Position numbers and translations under genes: made by a program
Notes under the pieces: generated by a model
What the model was told of the DNA's origin: nothing
Database searches by the model: none
What the model saw: the letters and a program-made list of their open reading frames with translations, nothing else
Assembly: GCF_027595985.1 (NCBI RefSeq)
Contig: NC_073303.1
Location: forward strand, 26,793,347 to 26,857,346
Direction of reading: 5' to 3'
DNA: 64,000 nt
Source of the DNA: Sorex araneus
Lineage: Eukaryota > Chordata > Mammalia > Eulipotyphla > Soricidae
In this document: positions 34,311 to 45,055 of the stretch, in pieces
Position numbering within the stretch: position 1 is the stretch's first letter
Layout of the letters: every line of letters begins with the position of its first letter

Positions 34311-34557
34311 GTCACTGTCATGGTCATCCCTTTGCTCATTGATTTGCTCGAGTGGGCACCAGTAACATCTCCATCATAAGACTTGTTGTTACTGTTTTTG
34401 GCATATCAAAAACACCATGAGTAGCTTGCCAGGCTCTGCCGTGCGGGCGGGACACTCTCGGTAGCTTGCTGGGCTCTCCGAGAGGGACGGAGGAATCGAA
34501 CCCGGGTTGGCCGTGTGCAAGGCGAACGCCCTACCCGCTGCGCTGTCGCTCCAGCCC
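34311..34557 (-). mobile_element. Composite SINE (tRNA-like head, second type of body)
   Basis: The minus-strand head GGGCTGGAGCGACAGCGCAG ... GGTTCGATTCC is the common one. It continues into TCCGTCCCTCTCGGAGAGCC, then GGCAAGCTAC, AACAGTAACAACAAGTCT and a GACAGTGACAGTAG end without an A tail. Flanks GACAAAAACTAC / GACAGAAACTAA look like a target duplication. Confidence 0.85.
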
Positions 34558-34779
34558 GACAGAAACTAACATACCAAAAGGCATGAGCCTGTGCTCGGCT
34601 CGGCGGCTGGGCCAAGTGAATACGCCAGTGCCCGGCCTCCGGGTCGGTAACACCGCACACCCCCTTAGGTCGCTGCCCCATCAGCTTCCTACTGACCCTG
34701 CACTTTCCCTCCTCTCTGTGCTTCCTGGGTGGTACCCCGCGTCCTGTCAACTCTCAGATCGGTTTCCTTGCTCCACATG

Positions 34780-34990
34780 AAATCCACCCGTGTCACTGCG
34801 TGTGGCAGAGTAGTGTTCGCCTGTCTTCTGATCCACCCATCTGTCCAAAGGCTTTGACATCATTTCTGGGGCTGTTTTAAAGAGTGCTGCCGTGAATGTT
34901 CTAGAACATATCTTGGTAAGTGAAAAATGCAAATTTCTCTGGGTTTTGTGCCTGGGAGAGGAACCCCAGACTATTGGCTGTGTATGTCTG
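34780..34990 (+). mobile_element. Possible ancient L1 3'-end fragment
   Basis: GCAGAGTAGTGTTCGCC, CCACCCATCTGTCC and GAGTGCTGCCGTGAATGTTC follow the order of the well-known mammalian L1 3' segment (TGAGTAATATTCC ... CATCTGTC ... GTGCTGCTATGAACAT). Diverged. Confidence 0.5.
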
Positions 34991-35059
34991 GCTTTACAGA
35001 CACGCAGGACACGACCTGTGACCGGGGGAGCTACTCGCCCTTGGGCTCAGACTCACTCC

Positions 35060-35480
35060 ATGGGGCTGGGAAACACATACTGCGGGCAGGGTGCTGGCCG
35101 CCCACACAGCTGGACGGTTCCCCCCCAGCCCTGCCAGAAGTGAGCCCTGAATGCAGAGCCAGGAGTCAACCTGAGTACGGCCAGGTGTGGCCCCCCAAAA
35201 CAAAACAAGCTCATTCCAACCGGACTGACCAGAACCGTATCACTAGGATCAACCCCGACGAGCCAGGTTCAGGGTAACTTGGCATACTGCGTTGTGTGTT
35301 TTTGTTTTTCAGTTCGTTTTGTTTGGGGGCGGGGTGCTCCCACAGTTCTCAGTGGGCCCAGAGGCACTCGGGGCCATTCCTGGCTAACGGGACCGGGTGG
35401 CTCATTGCTGGGCCCCAGTGGTGCTGGAACCTTCCCCCACCGGGGCCACATTTATTTGTGCTGGGGTGGGGGGGCTGCGG
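35060..35480. mobile_element. Two old SINEs in opposite orientation
   Basis: 35060-35208 is plus-strand (GCCAGAAGTGAGCCCTGAAT, end CCAGGTGTGGCCCCCCAAAA). 35316-35480 is a weak minus-strand copy. Confidence 0.5.
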
Positions 35481-35626
35481 GCCAGGGTCACCGAGACCAG
35501 CATGGAAGCTCTCTCCGCCACTCCCTAGCAGTCTGACGAGCGGGGCAGTGACCCAGGTCCGAGCACGCGCAGGCACTGTCGGGCTGAGTGGCCCAGAGCA
35601 GGGGTGGCCTTGGTGACCTCCAGTTT

Positions 35627-35787
35627 TCTTTTTTTCCTTTTTGGCGATGCTCAGGGGTCACTCCTGGCTCTGCACTCAGGAATCACCCCTGGCGGTGCTC
35701 AGGGGAACCGTATGGGATGCTGGGAATTGAACCCAGGTCGGCCGCGTGCAAGGCAAACGCCCTCCCCGCTGTGCTATCGCTCCAGCC
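35627..35787 (-). mobile_element. Young SINE
   Basis: GGCGATGCTCAGGGGTCACT, GGGAATTGAACCCAGGTCGG and CTATCGCTCCAGCC are intact. The tail-proximal GGGTCACAC block is lost. Confidence 0.85.
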
Positions 35788-36091
35788 TCAATCTCCAGTT
35801 TTCAAGGCAAAACCCTCAGGAGGGCCCAGCCCTAAGCACAGCTGTCTGCCCTCTCTTTTCTTTCCCAGATCCTCCCAGCCACGCTCTGGAGGCCTGAGGG
35901 CCCAGCCAGCAACTCTCAGGCAAACAGGAGAACTGGTCAAAGCAAGCTGGGAACCCAGCATCACGGGGACTGGCCGGAGGCCCTGTCGTGCAGGGGGGGG
36001 GGTCCCCAGAACTGCAGACATCATGCCCGGGGGGGCGCCATGGTGCCTGGGCGCGACCCTGGATCTCGGCTATCTCCTATCGTTTTATTTC

Positions 36092-36590
36092 ATTTCGGGG
36101 GCCACGTCTATCAATGCGAAGAGCTTAGTGCTCTGGTCACAGTGCTCCCAGTGGTGCTCCGGGGCCAGGGCGTGGCAGGAATCGATCCCAGACTTCCCGC
36201 AGTCCTTGAGCTGTCTATCCAGCCAGGCCCCCTTCCCTGCCCGAACCCGGCCCCAGCAGCCCACACGGTCCCAGGGCTGGCGAGCCTTCCCCTGCAGGGG
36301 CGGGAAAGCCCAGCTCCCCTCCGGCCTAGGACGCTGCAGAGAGGGAGACTGGTCACGCCCAGGCTGGGTCCGTCTGTCCTCGCAGGCCCCTCAGCCTCCC
36401 AGCCAGGCCCGCGCGCTCCTGCTCCCCGTTTGCAGGGGTTCAGACGAAGCCTCACTGTCTGCAGAAAGAGGAGAGCACTAGGGTGCTCGCCTCCCACAGG
36501 CTGACCCGGGTTCAAGCCCCAGCACCACGTGTGGTCCCCAGAGCCCTGCCAGGAATGAGCCCTGAGCACAGCCAGGTGTGACAAAACCAG
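36092..36590. mobile_element. Old SINE pair
   Basis: 36092-36225 is a diverged minus-strand copy. 36460-36590 is a plus-strand copy with GGGTTCAAGCCCC and CCAGGTGTGACAAAACC. Confidence 0.55.
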
Positions 36591-37384
36591 AGACACCTGG
36601 GTCCTGTAGCTGCAGTCCCTGTCCCCAAGGGCTTGCTTTGGGTGACATAGGGGGACGGGCGCGGACACGGGCTGGGGGGCGCAGAGAGGGCAGCTCCTCT
36701 CTGGAGGTCAGGCAGCAAGTCAGCGTCTGAACTGCGAGGGCACAGGCCTGGGGTCAGGAGGGTGCCCCGGTGACACCTCTTAGCCCCACCTGCACACCCC
36801 TTGCAGATTTGGGTGTGAATTCAGTTCCAACAGAGGAAGAGCGACGCTCGGAGGGACACAGGAAAGATGGCAGTGTGGTCTCTGAGACCACCTGGTCTCC
36901 CGCCACCATCCCTGCGGGGCTCATGAGCCCGGCCTGGTGATGGGGAGGCTCAGACTCAGGGGCTCCCTCCGGACGCCCTGCTCCCCTCCTCAGCGTGGGG
37001 GCAGCCAGCTCAGTAGCAGACATGAGCTCACCCCAGGGCCTTTCCACTCTCCCAGCAGCTGTGCCACGCCAGCAGCACGTGCCTCCAATTCTCCCAGCTC
37101 TTTCGTAAGCACCTGATTTCTGCAACTTCTCCACCTAGAACACTCTGCAAGTCTCCCCTCAGCCGAGGGGGCCACCCTCGCACAAAAACAAAAGGCCCAC
37201 GAGGCCTGGCAATCCCTCTCACATACACACCCCCTCCTATCTTTCATGGCTTCAGTCATACCGGCCCTGCCAGGGCATGAGCTCACCCCAGGGCCTTTGC
37301 ACTTGCCATGCCCCTGGCCTTAAGTCTCCTCAAGGCTTGCTCTCTCACTGCCTTTCTGGTCTGTTTAAGAACATCAAATTGTAC

Positions 37385-37675
37385 ATCTGGTGCTGGGGAG
37401 ATAGTTGAAAGAGCTAGAACAATGACTTGGTGTACCTCAGCACCACTGGGTGTGCCCCCTCCCAAACTCCATGTCTTGGGGCTGGGCATGTTGTCCCCGC
37501 CCCCCAAACACACACAAAATTAAAAATAAACTGTGTTGAATGAAGAATGATTAGCTAAGCTGACTCGGGGGGAGAGGGTGGTGCTGAGATTCCTCCTGGC
37601 TCTGTGCTCGGGGGTCACTCCCAGTGGTGACTGGGGCACCGTACACAGGGGACGGAATGTGGGTCAGCCCCTGTG
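37385..37675. mobile_element. Very old SINE fragments
   Basis: 37385-37515 (GGTGCTGGGGAGATAG, plus strand) and 37570-37675 (CCTCCTGGCTCTGTGCTCGG, minus strand). Confidence 0.4.
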
Positions 37676-38579
37676 AGGTCACCTCCACCCCCGTACCTAA
37701 CTCCAGGGCTGTCTCTCTCTCCAGACTCGCTTCTCCTGGGCCTTTCCTCCTTATTTTGTCCTCAGCCATTCCTTTAGACCCGTCCTACAGCCACCAACAG
37801 TGGGAGGTGGCCTCCCCTCGGCCTCAGGCTTGGCCACCGGGAGCCGGCCCGTTAGCTGGCCAGTTAGCCAGCAGTCAGCGGGGGCCTTTCGCTGTGTCCC
37901 ACCAGGCAGTTCGCTGGTGACCAGGCAGGGGTACAGCCGAGGCATGGAACAAAACCACTTCCCCCAGTCTCAAGGGCCACCCGCCGTGCCCAGGGCCACG
38001 GGCAGGCAGGCTGGGCAGAATCTCCCGAACCACAAGGGCCCAGAGCCAGAGACTGTGCCCAGGTGAGCAGGAGAAGGAGGTGTGGGTAGGGAGCGGCTAC
38101 CCGCCCGGGAACCCCTCCCGGAGTCTAGTTTGAGGCCCCGGCTGGACGTGTCCCAGGCCAAGCCCACCGGGGCTGCTCGTCAGCTATGAACCAGCATTGG
38201 GGCTGGGGCCTTCCTAGTGGCCGGGACCCTCTCCCACCCGCGGGCCCGGCCCAGGCTCCAGGCCTCTTGGGCACTGCCACTGTCCACGTCTGCTGTCCGC
38301 TGCCCGCCTGCGGGCTAAGCACAGGGAAGGTCGGGGCAGGCCCCCCAGAGACATGGGCAGCCTTGGGGGGCTCCCCCCAAGTCTGAAGTGGGCCCAGCCC
38401 AGTCCTCTCCTCCGCAGGGGACCCCCGGCACTCTGCAGCCCACCCTGGAGCCGCAACCTGAATCTTTCCAGGCGGCTCGCGGGGCCTCGGAGTCCTGGGA
38501 TGGGGAATGGACCAGGAAGGTGGGGGTGGGGGGCTGCACTGTGGGAGGGTCTGGGCGAGGACAGGGTGGAGGTGGGGTG

Positions 38580-39450
38580 GGGGAGGAGCCCGCCCGGCCG
38601 GAATTCTCCGGGGCTTTGTTCGCCTCTGCACGCGGCGAGCCTCGCACCGGGGCCCGAGGGGGCGTCGGCGCTGGGCAGAAGTTGGTGAATGGACGGATGA
38701 ATGGGAGGGCGCGGGGGAGGGGCGGCGGCGGCGGGCGGGCGGGGGGAGGGGCCGGCCGGCCCGGGCTGGACGCGGGCGAGGGGACATGGCGCCGGGCGGG
38801 ACCCCGCCCCCGCCCCCTCAGTCCCGGGGGTCCGGGCCTGCAAGGCCGGGTCTCGCGGGAGGAGAGGAGGGGGCTCCTGCCTCCCAGCCCCCCCCCCGGG
38901 GCCGGGCCGTCGCCCCCCGCCCGGGGCTGGCTGGCGAGGCGGCGGCTCTGGGGGGCGGGGGGCGGGGGGGCGCTGCCGGCGAGCGGCCGAGCTGCTCGTG
39001 GGCACTGCCAGGCGGGAGCTGCTGACGGCTAGGTTTCTGGGTCACCACCCGGGGTGCCCCGCCGGTTCCCAGGCCTGGGGGCGGGGCGGGGTGCGGGCAG
39101 GTCCGGCCTCCCCCACCCGCCGACCCTGCTTCCTCCTCGCTCGCCCTGGGGCCCGGGGCTGCTCCCCTCCCCCACCTGCAGAGTGGGTGCCCTCCCCCTC
39201 CCCCGCCCCGGCCTTTGTGGGTCGGCCCCCCGCTCCCCGGGCCGGGGCGGGATACACCTGGGCGGCTTCCGGGGGCTCCGGGCCCCTCCCCCGCGGCCCT
39301 GGGGCTGAGGGGCCCCTGCCCCCGCCCCGGATCTGCCCACTGTTCTCGGCGGACCTTTTCCCGCCTTTGCCGGAGAGGCCAGAAGGCGCCAGCCCCAGGT
39401 CGCCCGCGCCGCTCCGCGCGCCCCAGTACCCTGAAACTCACGGGCCTCGT
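38580..39450. promoter_or_regulatory. Isolated CpG island
   Basis: Dense CpG and GC-box-like GGGGCGGGG tracts with no repeats. No open frame in it resembles a known protein. It could be a distal promoter, for example for a non-coding RNA or a 5' GRM4 start, or a CpG-rich enhancer. Confidence 0.4.
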
Positions 39451-39509
39451 GACCCCCCACCACACCCCGCCCCACGCTGCGCGGACCCAGAGTTGGCGAG
39501 ATTGGGGGG

Positions 39510-40015
39510 GTCTGGCTGCAGAGGGCAGAGCGATAGGGGCGTCCCGTGTGGTCCTCCCTGAGCACCGCCAGGAATCATTCCTGAGTGCAGAGCCAGGAGT
39601 AAGCCCTGAGCATCACCGGATGTGGTCCAAAAGCAAGCGAGAGAAAGAAATCTGTCTGGAGCAAGAGGCAGCAGAGGGTGGGATTGCGTGCTACCTGGGA
39701 CTCAGAGAGTGAGGGCCGGGCACTGAGGCCAGCAGTGGAGGGGGTGGAGGAGGCAATAGAGCCCCGCTGAGGTGTCTGTGGACGCAGGACCCAGTCCCAC
39801 ATCACAGGCAGGAGGGCCAGGGGGCCTTGGCAAGGTAGGGTGTTCAGTTTTGTTTTTGTTTGGGAGGCCCCCATCCCGTGGTGCTCAGGGATACTTACTC
39901 CTAGCTCAGTGCTCAGGGGTGACTTCCTGCCAGGGCATGGGAGACTGGGGGTCGAACCCAGGTCAGCTGCGTGCAAGGCAATTGCCCTACCCACTGTTCC
40001 ATCGCCCCGGCCCTT
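39510..40015. mobile_element. SINEs of opposite orientation
   Basis: 39510-39650 is a plus-strand copy lacking the B-box segment (GGCAGAGCGATAGGGGC joined to GTCCCGTGTGGTCC). 39845-40015 is an older minus-strand copy (GGGGGTCGAACCCAGGTCAG). Confidence 0.65.
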
Positions 40016-40199
40016 CCAGCCCACTCTTTTTCTTTCTTTAAAGGCACCGTCCATATTGGTGCTGGGGACGTGGGGGCCATTCCCAGGTGGAGCCCGGCTA
40101 GACGGACAGTGTCTCAGAGACCCTCAGGGCTAAAATTGCAGAGCTGGGGCTGAAACCCAGGGCCTCACGCTTGCTGGGCTGAGCATCTCTGCAGCCCCT

Positions 40200-40837
40200 A
40201 AAATACATTAGGGGGATGCCACACCTGGTGACCTTCGGGGGTCACTCCTGGTGCAGTGCGGGGTATCAAATCAGAGAACACTGCATGTAGTGCATGCCCC
40301 CCAGGGCCCGGGGCACACTGTGCACGCTGGAGGCCTGGATTCCACGCCCAGCACCACCAGGGGCCCCAAGTATGCCAGATGTGACCCCAAAACAAAACCA
40401 GAAGATACTATCCAGGCTTTAGAGCCAGACCCCTCACCCCTTACAGATATTTGTTGTTCATTTTGGTTGGGGGGGCTCTTCCTGGCTCAGAAGAGACCCT
40501 TGGCAGCACTCAGTATACCATGTGAGGTGCCCAGCTCAAGCCCCAGTTGGTGTGTGCAAGGGCCCAACCTCCTGCACGATTGATCTCTCTGACCCCTTCT
40601 GTTTTGTGTGGGGGCCACCACTAGCCACGCTTGACGGACTGTGAGGTGTCAGGCAGGGAACCCACAAGCCACACACATGCAGGGCGAGTGCCCTGCACGG
40701 CCCTAGTCCTGGCTCTTGGGAGTGACAGGGCCTGTGCCGCTCAGGAGCTACTCCTGGCTCCGTGAGGAGGGTCATTCCTGACGGTGTCTGGGGAACCAGG
40801 TGGTGCCAGGGGTTGAACTGGCTCATGCACACAAAGC
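40200..40837. mobile_element. Patchwork of old SINEs
   Basis: Diverged pieces occupy about 40200-40400, 40450-40600 and 40590-40837. The last is minus-strand and is interrupted at its head end by the younger insertion at 40853. Confidence 0.5.
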
Positions 40838-40852
40838 AAGTATGTTCATCTT

Positions 40853-41033
40853 GGGGGCTGAAGCGATAGCACAGCGGGTAGGGTGTTTGCCTTGCACATG
40901 GCCAACCCGGGTTCGATTCCCAGCATTCCATATGGTCCCCCGAGCACTGCCAGGAGTGATTCCTGAGTGCATGAGCCAGGAGTAACCCCTATGCATTGCC
41001 GGGTGTGACCCAAAATGCAAAAAAAAAAATAAA
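40853..41033 (+). mobile_element. Young SINE with perfect 15-bp target duplication
   Basis: GGGGCTGAAGCGATAGCACA heads an intact copy with a long A tail. The perfect flanks AAGTATGTTCATCTT at 40838-40852 and 41034-41048 fix its borders. Confidence 0.95.
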
Positions 41034-41051
41034 AAGTATGTTCATCTTTCA

Positions 41052-41190
41052 GGTTTTGGTTTGGTTTTGTGGACCAATCCCCATGGTGCCCGGGGCTTAT
41101 TCCTGGCAAAGCTGTACCAGGGGGACCATCCCAGGTGTCAGGGGTCAAACCCAGCGTGACCAGGGCCTTACCTGCTATCATGTGGCACCA
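41052..41190 (-). mobile_element. Old SINE
   Basis: Minus-strand order of GGTGCCCGGGGCTTATTCC and GGGGTCAAACCCAGCG. Confidence 0.5.
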
Positions 41191-41246
41191 GCTCAGTGTT
41201 TTGCTGTTTTTACCATCTTAATGTGGGTAACAAAAAATTACACGAG

Positions 41247-41418
41247 GGGCTGGAGCGATAGAACAGCGGGTAGGGCATTTGCCTTGCACGCGGTCGACCA
41301 GGGTTCAATTCCCAGCATCCCATATGGTCCCCTGAGCACCACCAGGAGTGATTCCTGAGTGCGGAGCCAGGAGTAACCCCTGTGCATCGCCAGGTGTGAC
41401 CCAAAAAGCAAAAAAAAA
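41247..41418 (+). mobile_element. Young SINE with perfect target duplication
   Basis: Flanks AAAAAATTACACGAG at 41232-41246 and 41419-41433. The body is near consensus, with GGTTCAATTCCC and CCAAAAAGCAAAAAA. Confidence 0.95.
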
Positions 41419-41671
41419 AAAAAATTACACGAGCGTACCTGTGTGTCCCTATCCGTCTCTATTGAACCTGCTGGTCTGACAGTTCCCTTATTCTGGACAC
41501 CCCCCCCCCCCCAGCTGTGGGGCGGTGGGAACCTCCCATTTTCTTCACTGACCCGTTCTGGACCGGGAGGCAGAGGCAGCCCAGCTTTTCAGCACCTGGC
41601 ACTGGTTTGGGTAAGTAGGTCATGACAAACATAGATATAGATGTTAGAGAAACATTTCCTTAATTGCGGGG

Positions 41672-41785
41672 TTCCGAGGTGGACGCAGGGAGGGCGTTTG
41701 CCGTGCACCTCCAGGAACCGTCCCTGAGCGCGGAGCGCCACCCCGTGTGGCCCAAAAAAAAAAAGAGAAAAAAAAAAGAAAAAAA
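41672..41785 (+). mobile_element. Internally deleted SINE
   Basis: GGGAGGGCGTTTGCCGTGCA joins to CCGTCCCTGAGCGCGGAGC, then GTGTGGCCC and an A-rich tail. Confidence 0.6.
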
Positions 41786-41849
41786 AATGATAAGGATCCA
41801 TTTCCAGGGAACTCGGAGGCCGAGGTGGACAGCCCCAGTCTGGGTCCAG

Positions 41850-42420
41850 AAGGAGCCCCGCGGCGCGGGCAGGGGCCAGGCGGTGACCTGGCGCACCCCA
41901 AAGGGTCGCCTCTCCGTGCCGTGGGCGGGCCTGGGGTCTGGCTGCCGCGCGGCAGGGCTGGCTGGGACCCTCGCCGGGGTGGGCGGCAGCCCGCTGAGGA
42001 CGCGGGGGCGGGGGTGGGGGCCGGGGACGCGCGGCCCGTGGCACCCCCGGCAGCGCCCACCCACTCCGGGGCGCACCTGGCAGGCGCGGGCGGGCGGGGC
42101 GCGGGGCTCCCCAAGGTCACCGTGCGCCAGGAGCACTTTCCCTTTCCCCGCGGCCCCGGCGCCGCTCCGAAAGCCCCTTCCGCAGGGACTTCCCTGCGCG
42201 CCTGACTCACGCTGCCTCACGCGGGTGACTCAGCCGGGCGCCCCGCCAGCTCCGCGCCGCCGCCCCGCGCGCACGCGGGGGAGCGCAGCCGCCCGCCGGC
42301 CCGCCGGGGACGGGGTCCCGGCGCGGGGCTCCGCACCTCGGCTGGCAGAGGCCCGGGAAGGAGAACGGGGAAGGGCCCGCGAGGGAGGGATCGCTTTCCC
42401 GGGCCTCAGTCTTCTCACCC
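41850..42420. promoter_or_regulatory. CpG-rich island with paired AP-1 sites
   Basis: CpG-dense unique DNA. Two perfect TGACTCA sites lie at 42203-42209 and 42226-42232. The second continues as TGACTCAGC, a Maf/NRF2-type half. A regulatory role is inferred. Confidence 0.45.
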
Positions 42421-42879
42421 GCAGAATGGGAGAGGCCGGTTGCTGTGCCCCCCTCCCCTCCGCCCTGCCCCTACCCCCTGACTGCGGGGTGTCCGTCCAC
42501 GGCCGTGGCTCCAGGAATACACCTGGCGCCGGGGAGCTGATGCATTGCCATCCCTGCCGCATCACCCCTCCGTACTCACGTGGGGGCCGACAGGCAAGGC
42601 CCAGCCAGCATCCCTTCCCCAAGGGCTGCAGTCGATTAAGTTAGACACAATTCAGGGGCCCAGCGGAAGTGCCTGCGGGCAGGGGCCTACAACGCGCCCA
42701 CTGGGGCTGGATCCCCGGCACCCCCGCGCTGTCTCCGACAGTAGGGGAAGAAACGGGGACATTATTAGGGCACCCATCTGGTGCCTATAAAGGACCCACA
42801 TGTTATTCTACAGGCAATTTGGGGGTTTGGGGGTTGTTGTTGTTTTTGGTGAGCGTTCTTTGTTTTAATTTGGGGAGGG

Positions 42880-43185
42880 GGACGCTTGGCGATACACAGC
42901 AGTGCTCAGGACCTACTCCCGGCTCAGTGCTCAGCGATCACGGTGGTGATGCGTGGGGAACCCTGTGGTTCCCAGAGCTGGATGCGGGGCCCCAGCGCGC
43001 AAAGCATGATGCCAGGTCCGTGTGGCTTTCCCTCTGGCCCCATGCACGTCATTCTGAAGGGAGCCATGGAGAGTATTTTTGGGGGGTGGGGACTCCCCAG
43101 CCCCACCCGGCAGTGTTGGGACGCTATGTGGTGCCAGGGATCAAACTCGGAATCTTGTGTCTGCCAGGCGTGACGTCCAGCCTTT
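42880..43185 (-). mobile_element. Old SINE pieces
   Basis: GCAGTGCTCAGGACCTACTC at one end and GGGATCAAACTCGGAATC at the other, with a second partial body between. Confidence 0.45.
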
Positions 43186-43286
43186 TGTAACTTGCCCCAG
43201 CTCAGTCACGGGAAGATTTTAGCAGTGATGGGACAGGTTGGCGTTTTAGTAAGAGGGACCTTTTTCCTTCTGAAAATTTCTCCTGG

Positions 43287-43462
43287 GGCTGGAGCAATAG
43301 CACAGCGGGTAGGGCGTTTGCCTTGCACACGGCTGACCCGGGTTTGATTCCCAGCATCCCATATGGTCCCCGAGCACCGCCAGGAGTAATTGCTGAGCGC
43401 AGAGCCAGGAGTAACCCCTGTGCATCACCAGGTGTGACCCAAAAAGAAAAATAAATAAATAA
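43287..43462 (+). mobile_element. Young SINE
   Basis: GGGGCTGGAGCAATAGCACA through GGTTTGATTCCC to CCAAAAAGAAAAATAAATAA. A composite SINE abuts its tail. Confidence 0.9.
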
Positions 43463-43465
43463 GCA

Positions 43466-43710
43466 CTGTATCACCGTCATCCTGTTGTTCATCGATTTGC
43501 CCGAGTGGGCACCAGTAATGCCTCCATTGTGAGACTTGTTGTTACTGTTTTTGTCATATCGAATACGCCACAGGGAGCTTGCCAGGCTCTGCCTTGTGGG
43601 CAGGATACTCTCGGTAGCTTGCCGGGCTCTCTGGGAGGGACGGAGGAATTGAACCCGGGTTGGCCGCATGCAAGGCAAACGTCTACCTACTGTGCTATTT
43701 CTCTGGTCCA
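43466..43710 (-). mobile_element. Composite SINE
   Basis: Minus-strand head with GGTTCAATTCC then TCCGTCCCTCCCAGAGAGCC. The tail end is GACGGTGATACAGTGC, inserted in or next to the A tail of the preceding SINE. Confidence 0.88.
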
Positions 43711-44154
43711 GTAGCACTACTACAGGCGTTCCACAACAAACTGACTGCTTGTGTGACATCTGGGTTTGTCACCTGGTCTTCCACAAAGACCATACAAATT
43801 CTTTTTTTTTTTTTTTTTGCTTTTCGGGTCACACCCAGCGATGGTCAGGGGTTCCTCCTGGCTCTGCACTCAGGAATCATTCCTGACAGTGCTCAGGGAA
43901 CCATATGGGATGCTGGGAATCGAATCCGGGTTGGCCGCGTGCAATGCCCTACCCACTGTGCTATCGCTCCAGCCCCTGACCATACAAATTCTTTATCAGC
44001 TGACCCAGAGCCAGCTCCTCCTGTAGGCTGCTGGGCTCTTCCTCCAGCATCTGCGTCCGGGTCACCATCACCTCCTCGTCGGAGACGCCTTCGAGCTGCG
44101 TCGGCGAGCTGCGGAGAGGAACCAGAGCTGGAGCTGCCCGAAAAATTTCTCCTA
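43711..44154 (-). pseudogene. Coding-like fragment of unknown origin, split by a SINE
   Basis: Removing the SINE at 43805-43977 leaves about 270 bases that read like protein on the minus strand. One frame contains LEGVSDEEVMVTRTQMLEEE and LQEELALGQLIKNLYG. After a frame shift near the insertion point another frame reads VEDQVTNPDVTQAVSLLW. Both ends are cut by other SINEs. I do not recognise the family. It may be a piece of a processed pseudogene or of another mobile element. Confidence 0.35.
43805..43977 (-). mobile_element. Young SINE with perfect 17-bp target duplication
   Basis: Flanks GACCATACAAATTCTTT at 43788-43804 and 43978-43994. The head is slightly shortened (GTGCAATGCCC). Confidence 0.95.
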
Positions 44155-44395
44155 GGGGCCCGAGACACAGTACGGTGGGTAGGCGCTCGCCTTGCAGGGA
44201 CCCAACCTGAGTGTGATCCCGGGCACCCTGTATGTTCCCCCTGAGCACTGCCAGGAGCATTTCCTGAGTGTGGAGCCAGGACTACCTCTGGTGGTGCCCA
44301 GGGGGCCGCACGGACTGCTACTGGGTATCGGACCTGGCTCTGCTCGGCTCGAGGCAGGCGCCCTCCCTGCCGTACGACGGCTCCAGCCCCCGGTT
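44155..44395. mobile_element. Old SINE pieces, both orientations
   Basis: 44155-44290 plus-strand (GGGGCCCGAGACACAGTACG). About 44290-44395 minus-strand (GGGTATCGGACCTGGCTC). Confidence 0.55.
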
Positions 44396-44654
44396 CAACT
44401 TTTCCATCAATCCACTTTGGCTCGTAGTGGCAGCCTCTCGGGCTTGCGGGGTCTGGGTCCTGGCCGCGGGGCACACCCAGGTTCTGAGCCATGGTGCTTG
44501 CTGGCACCTGGCGGGCGAGTGGCAGGAAACCACTCAGCTGGGGGTCTCAGACAGGAGAGCTGCCAGGACCTCTCCTGGCGCCTGCAGGCAACACCGGGAT
44601 TAGAGACTCAGCCTCTCGTCATAACCGCCCCTGGTAAGGCCCATGTTTCACGTG

Positions 44655-45055
44655 CAGAGGGGCTGGGGGCACAAGAAAGCAGGGAGGGCGCCTGACCTGC
44701 ACGAAGTCGAACCCTGATCTACCCCCAGCACCACAAATGGTTTCCTGGACCTCTCTGGGAGTGATCCCCGAGCACAGAGCCAGGAGTGATCCCCGAGCAC
44801 AGAGCCAGGAGTGATCCCCGAGCACAGAGCCGGGAGTGATCCCTGAGCACAGAGCCAGGAGTGAGCCCCGAGCACAGAGCCAGGAGTGATCCCCGAGCAC
44901 AGAGCCAGGAGTGAGCCCTGAGCACAGAGCCAGGAGTGATCCCCGAGCACAGAGCCGGGAGTGATCCCTGAGCACAGAGCCAGGAGTGATCCCTGAGCAC
45001 AGAGCCAGGAGCACGCCCTGACCCCCCGACAGGCGTGGCCCCCAGCCAAAAATGT
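44655..45055 (+). mobile_element. SINE expanded by a minisatellite
   Basis: The head starts at about 44660 (GGGGCTGGGGGCACAAGAAA) and the end is CAGGCGTGGCCCCCAGCC near 45045. The middle is stretched by the 25-bp array at 44761-45010. Confidence 0.75.
44761..45010 (+). repeat. 25-bp minisatellite, 10 units
   Basis: The unit GTGATCCCCGAGCACAGAGC + CAGGA starts at 44761, 44786, 44811, 44836, 44861, 44886, 44911, 44936, 44961 and 44986. Variants are GTGAGCC, CCCTGAG and CCGGGA. Confidence 0.95.

Noticed and set aside
44761-45010. CRISPR-like array of 25-bp units
   Set aside because: Units are contiguous with no unique spacers, and the genome is mammalian. It is a minisatellite within a SINE.
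44619-45049. Repeated LLALCSGITPGSVLGDHSW peptide in three frames, minus strand
   Set aside because: It is the 25-bp minisatellite. Because 25 is not a multiple of 3, all frames give the same 25-residue cycle.
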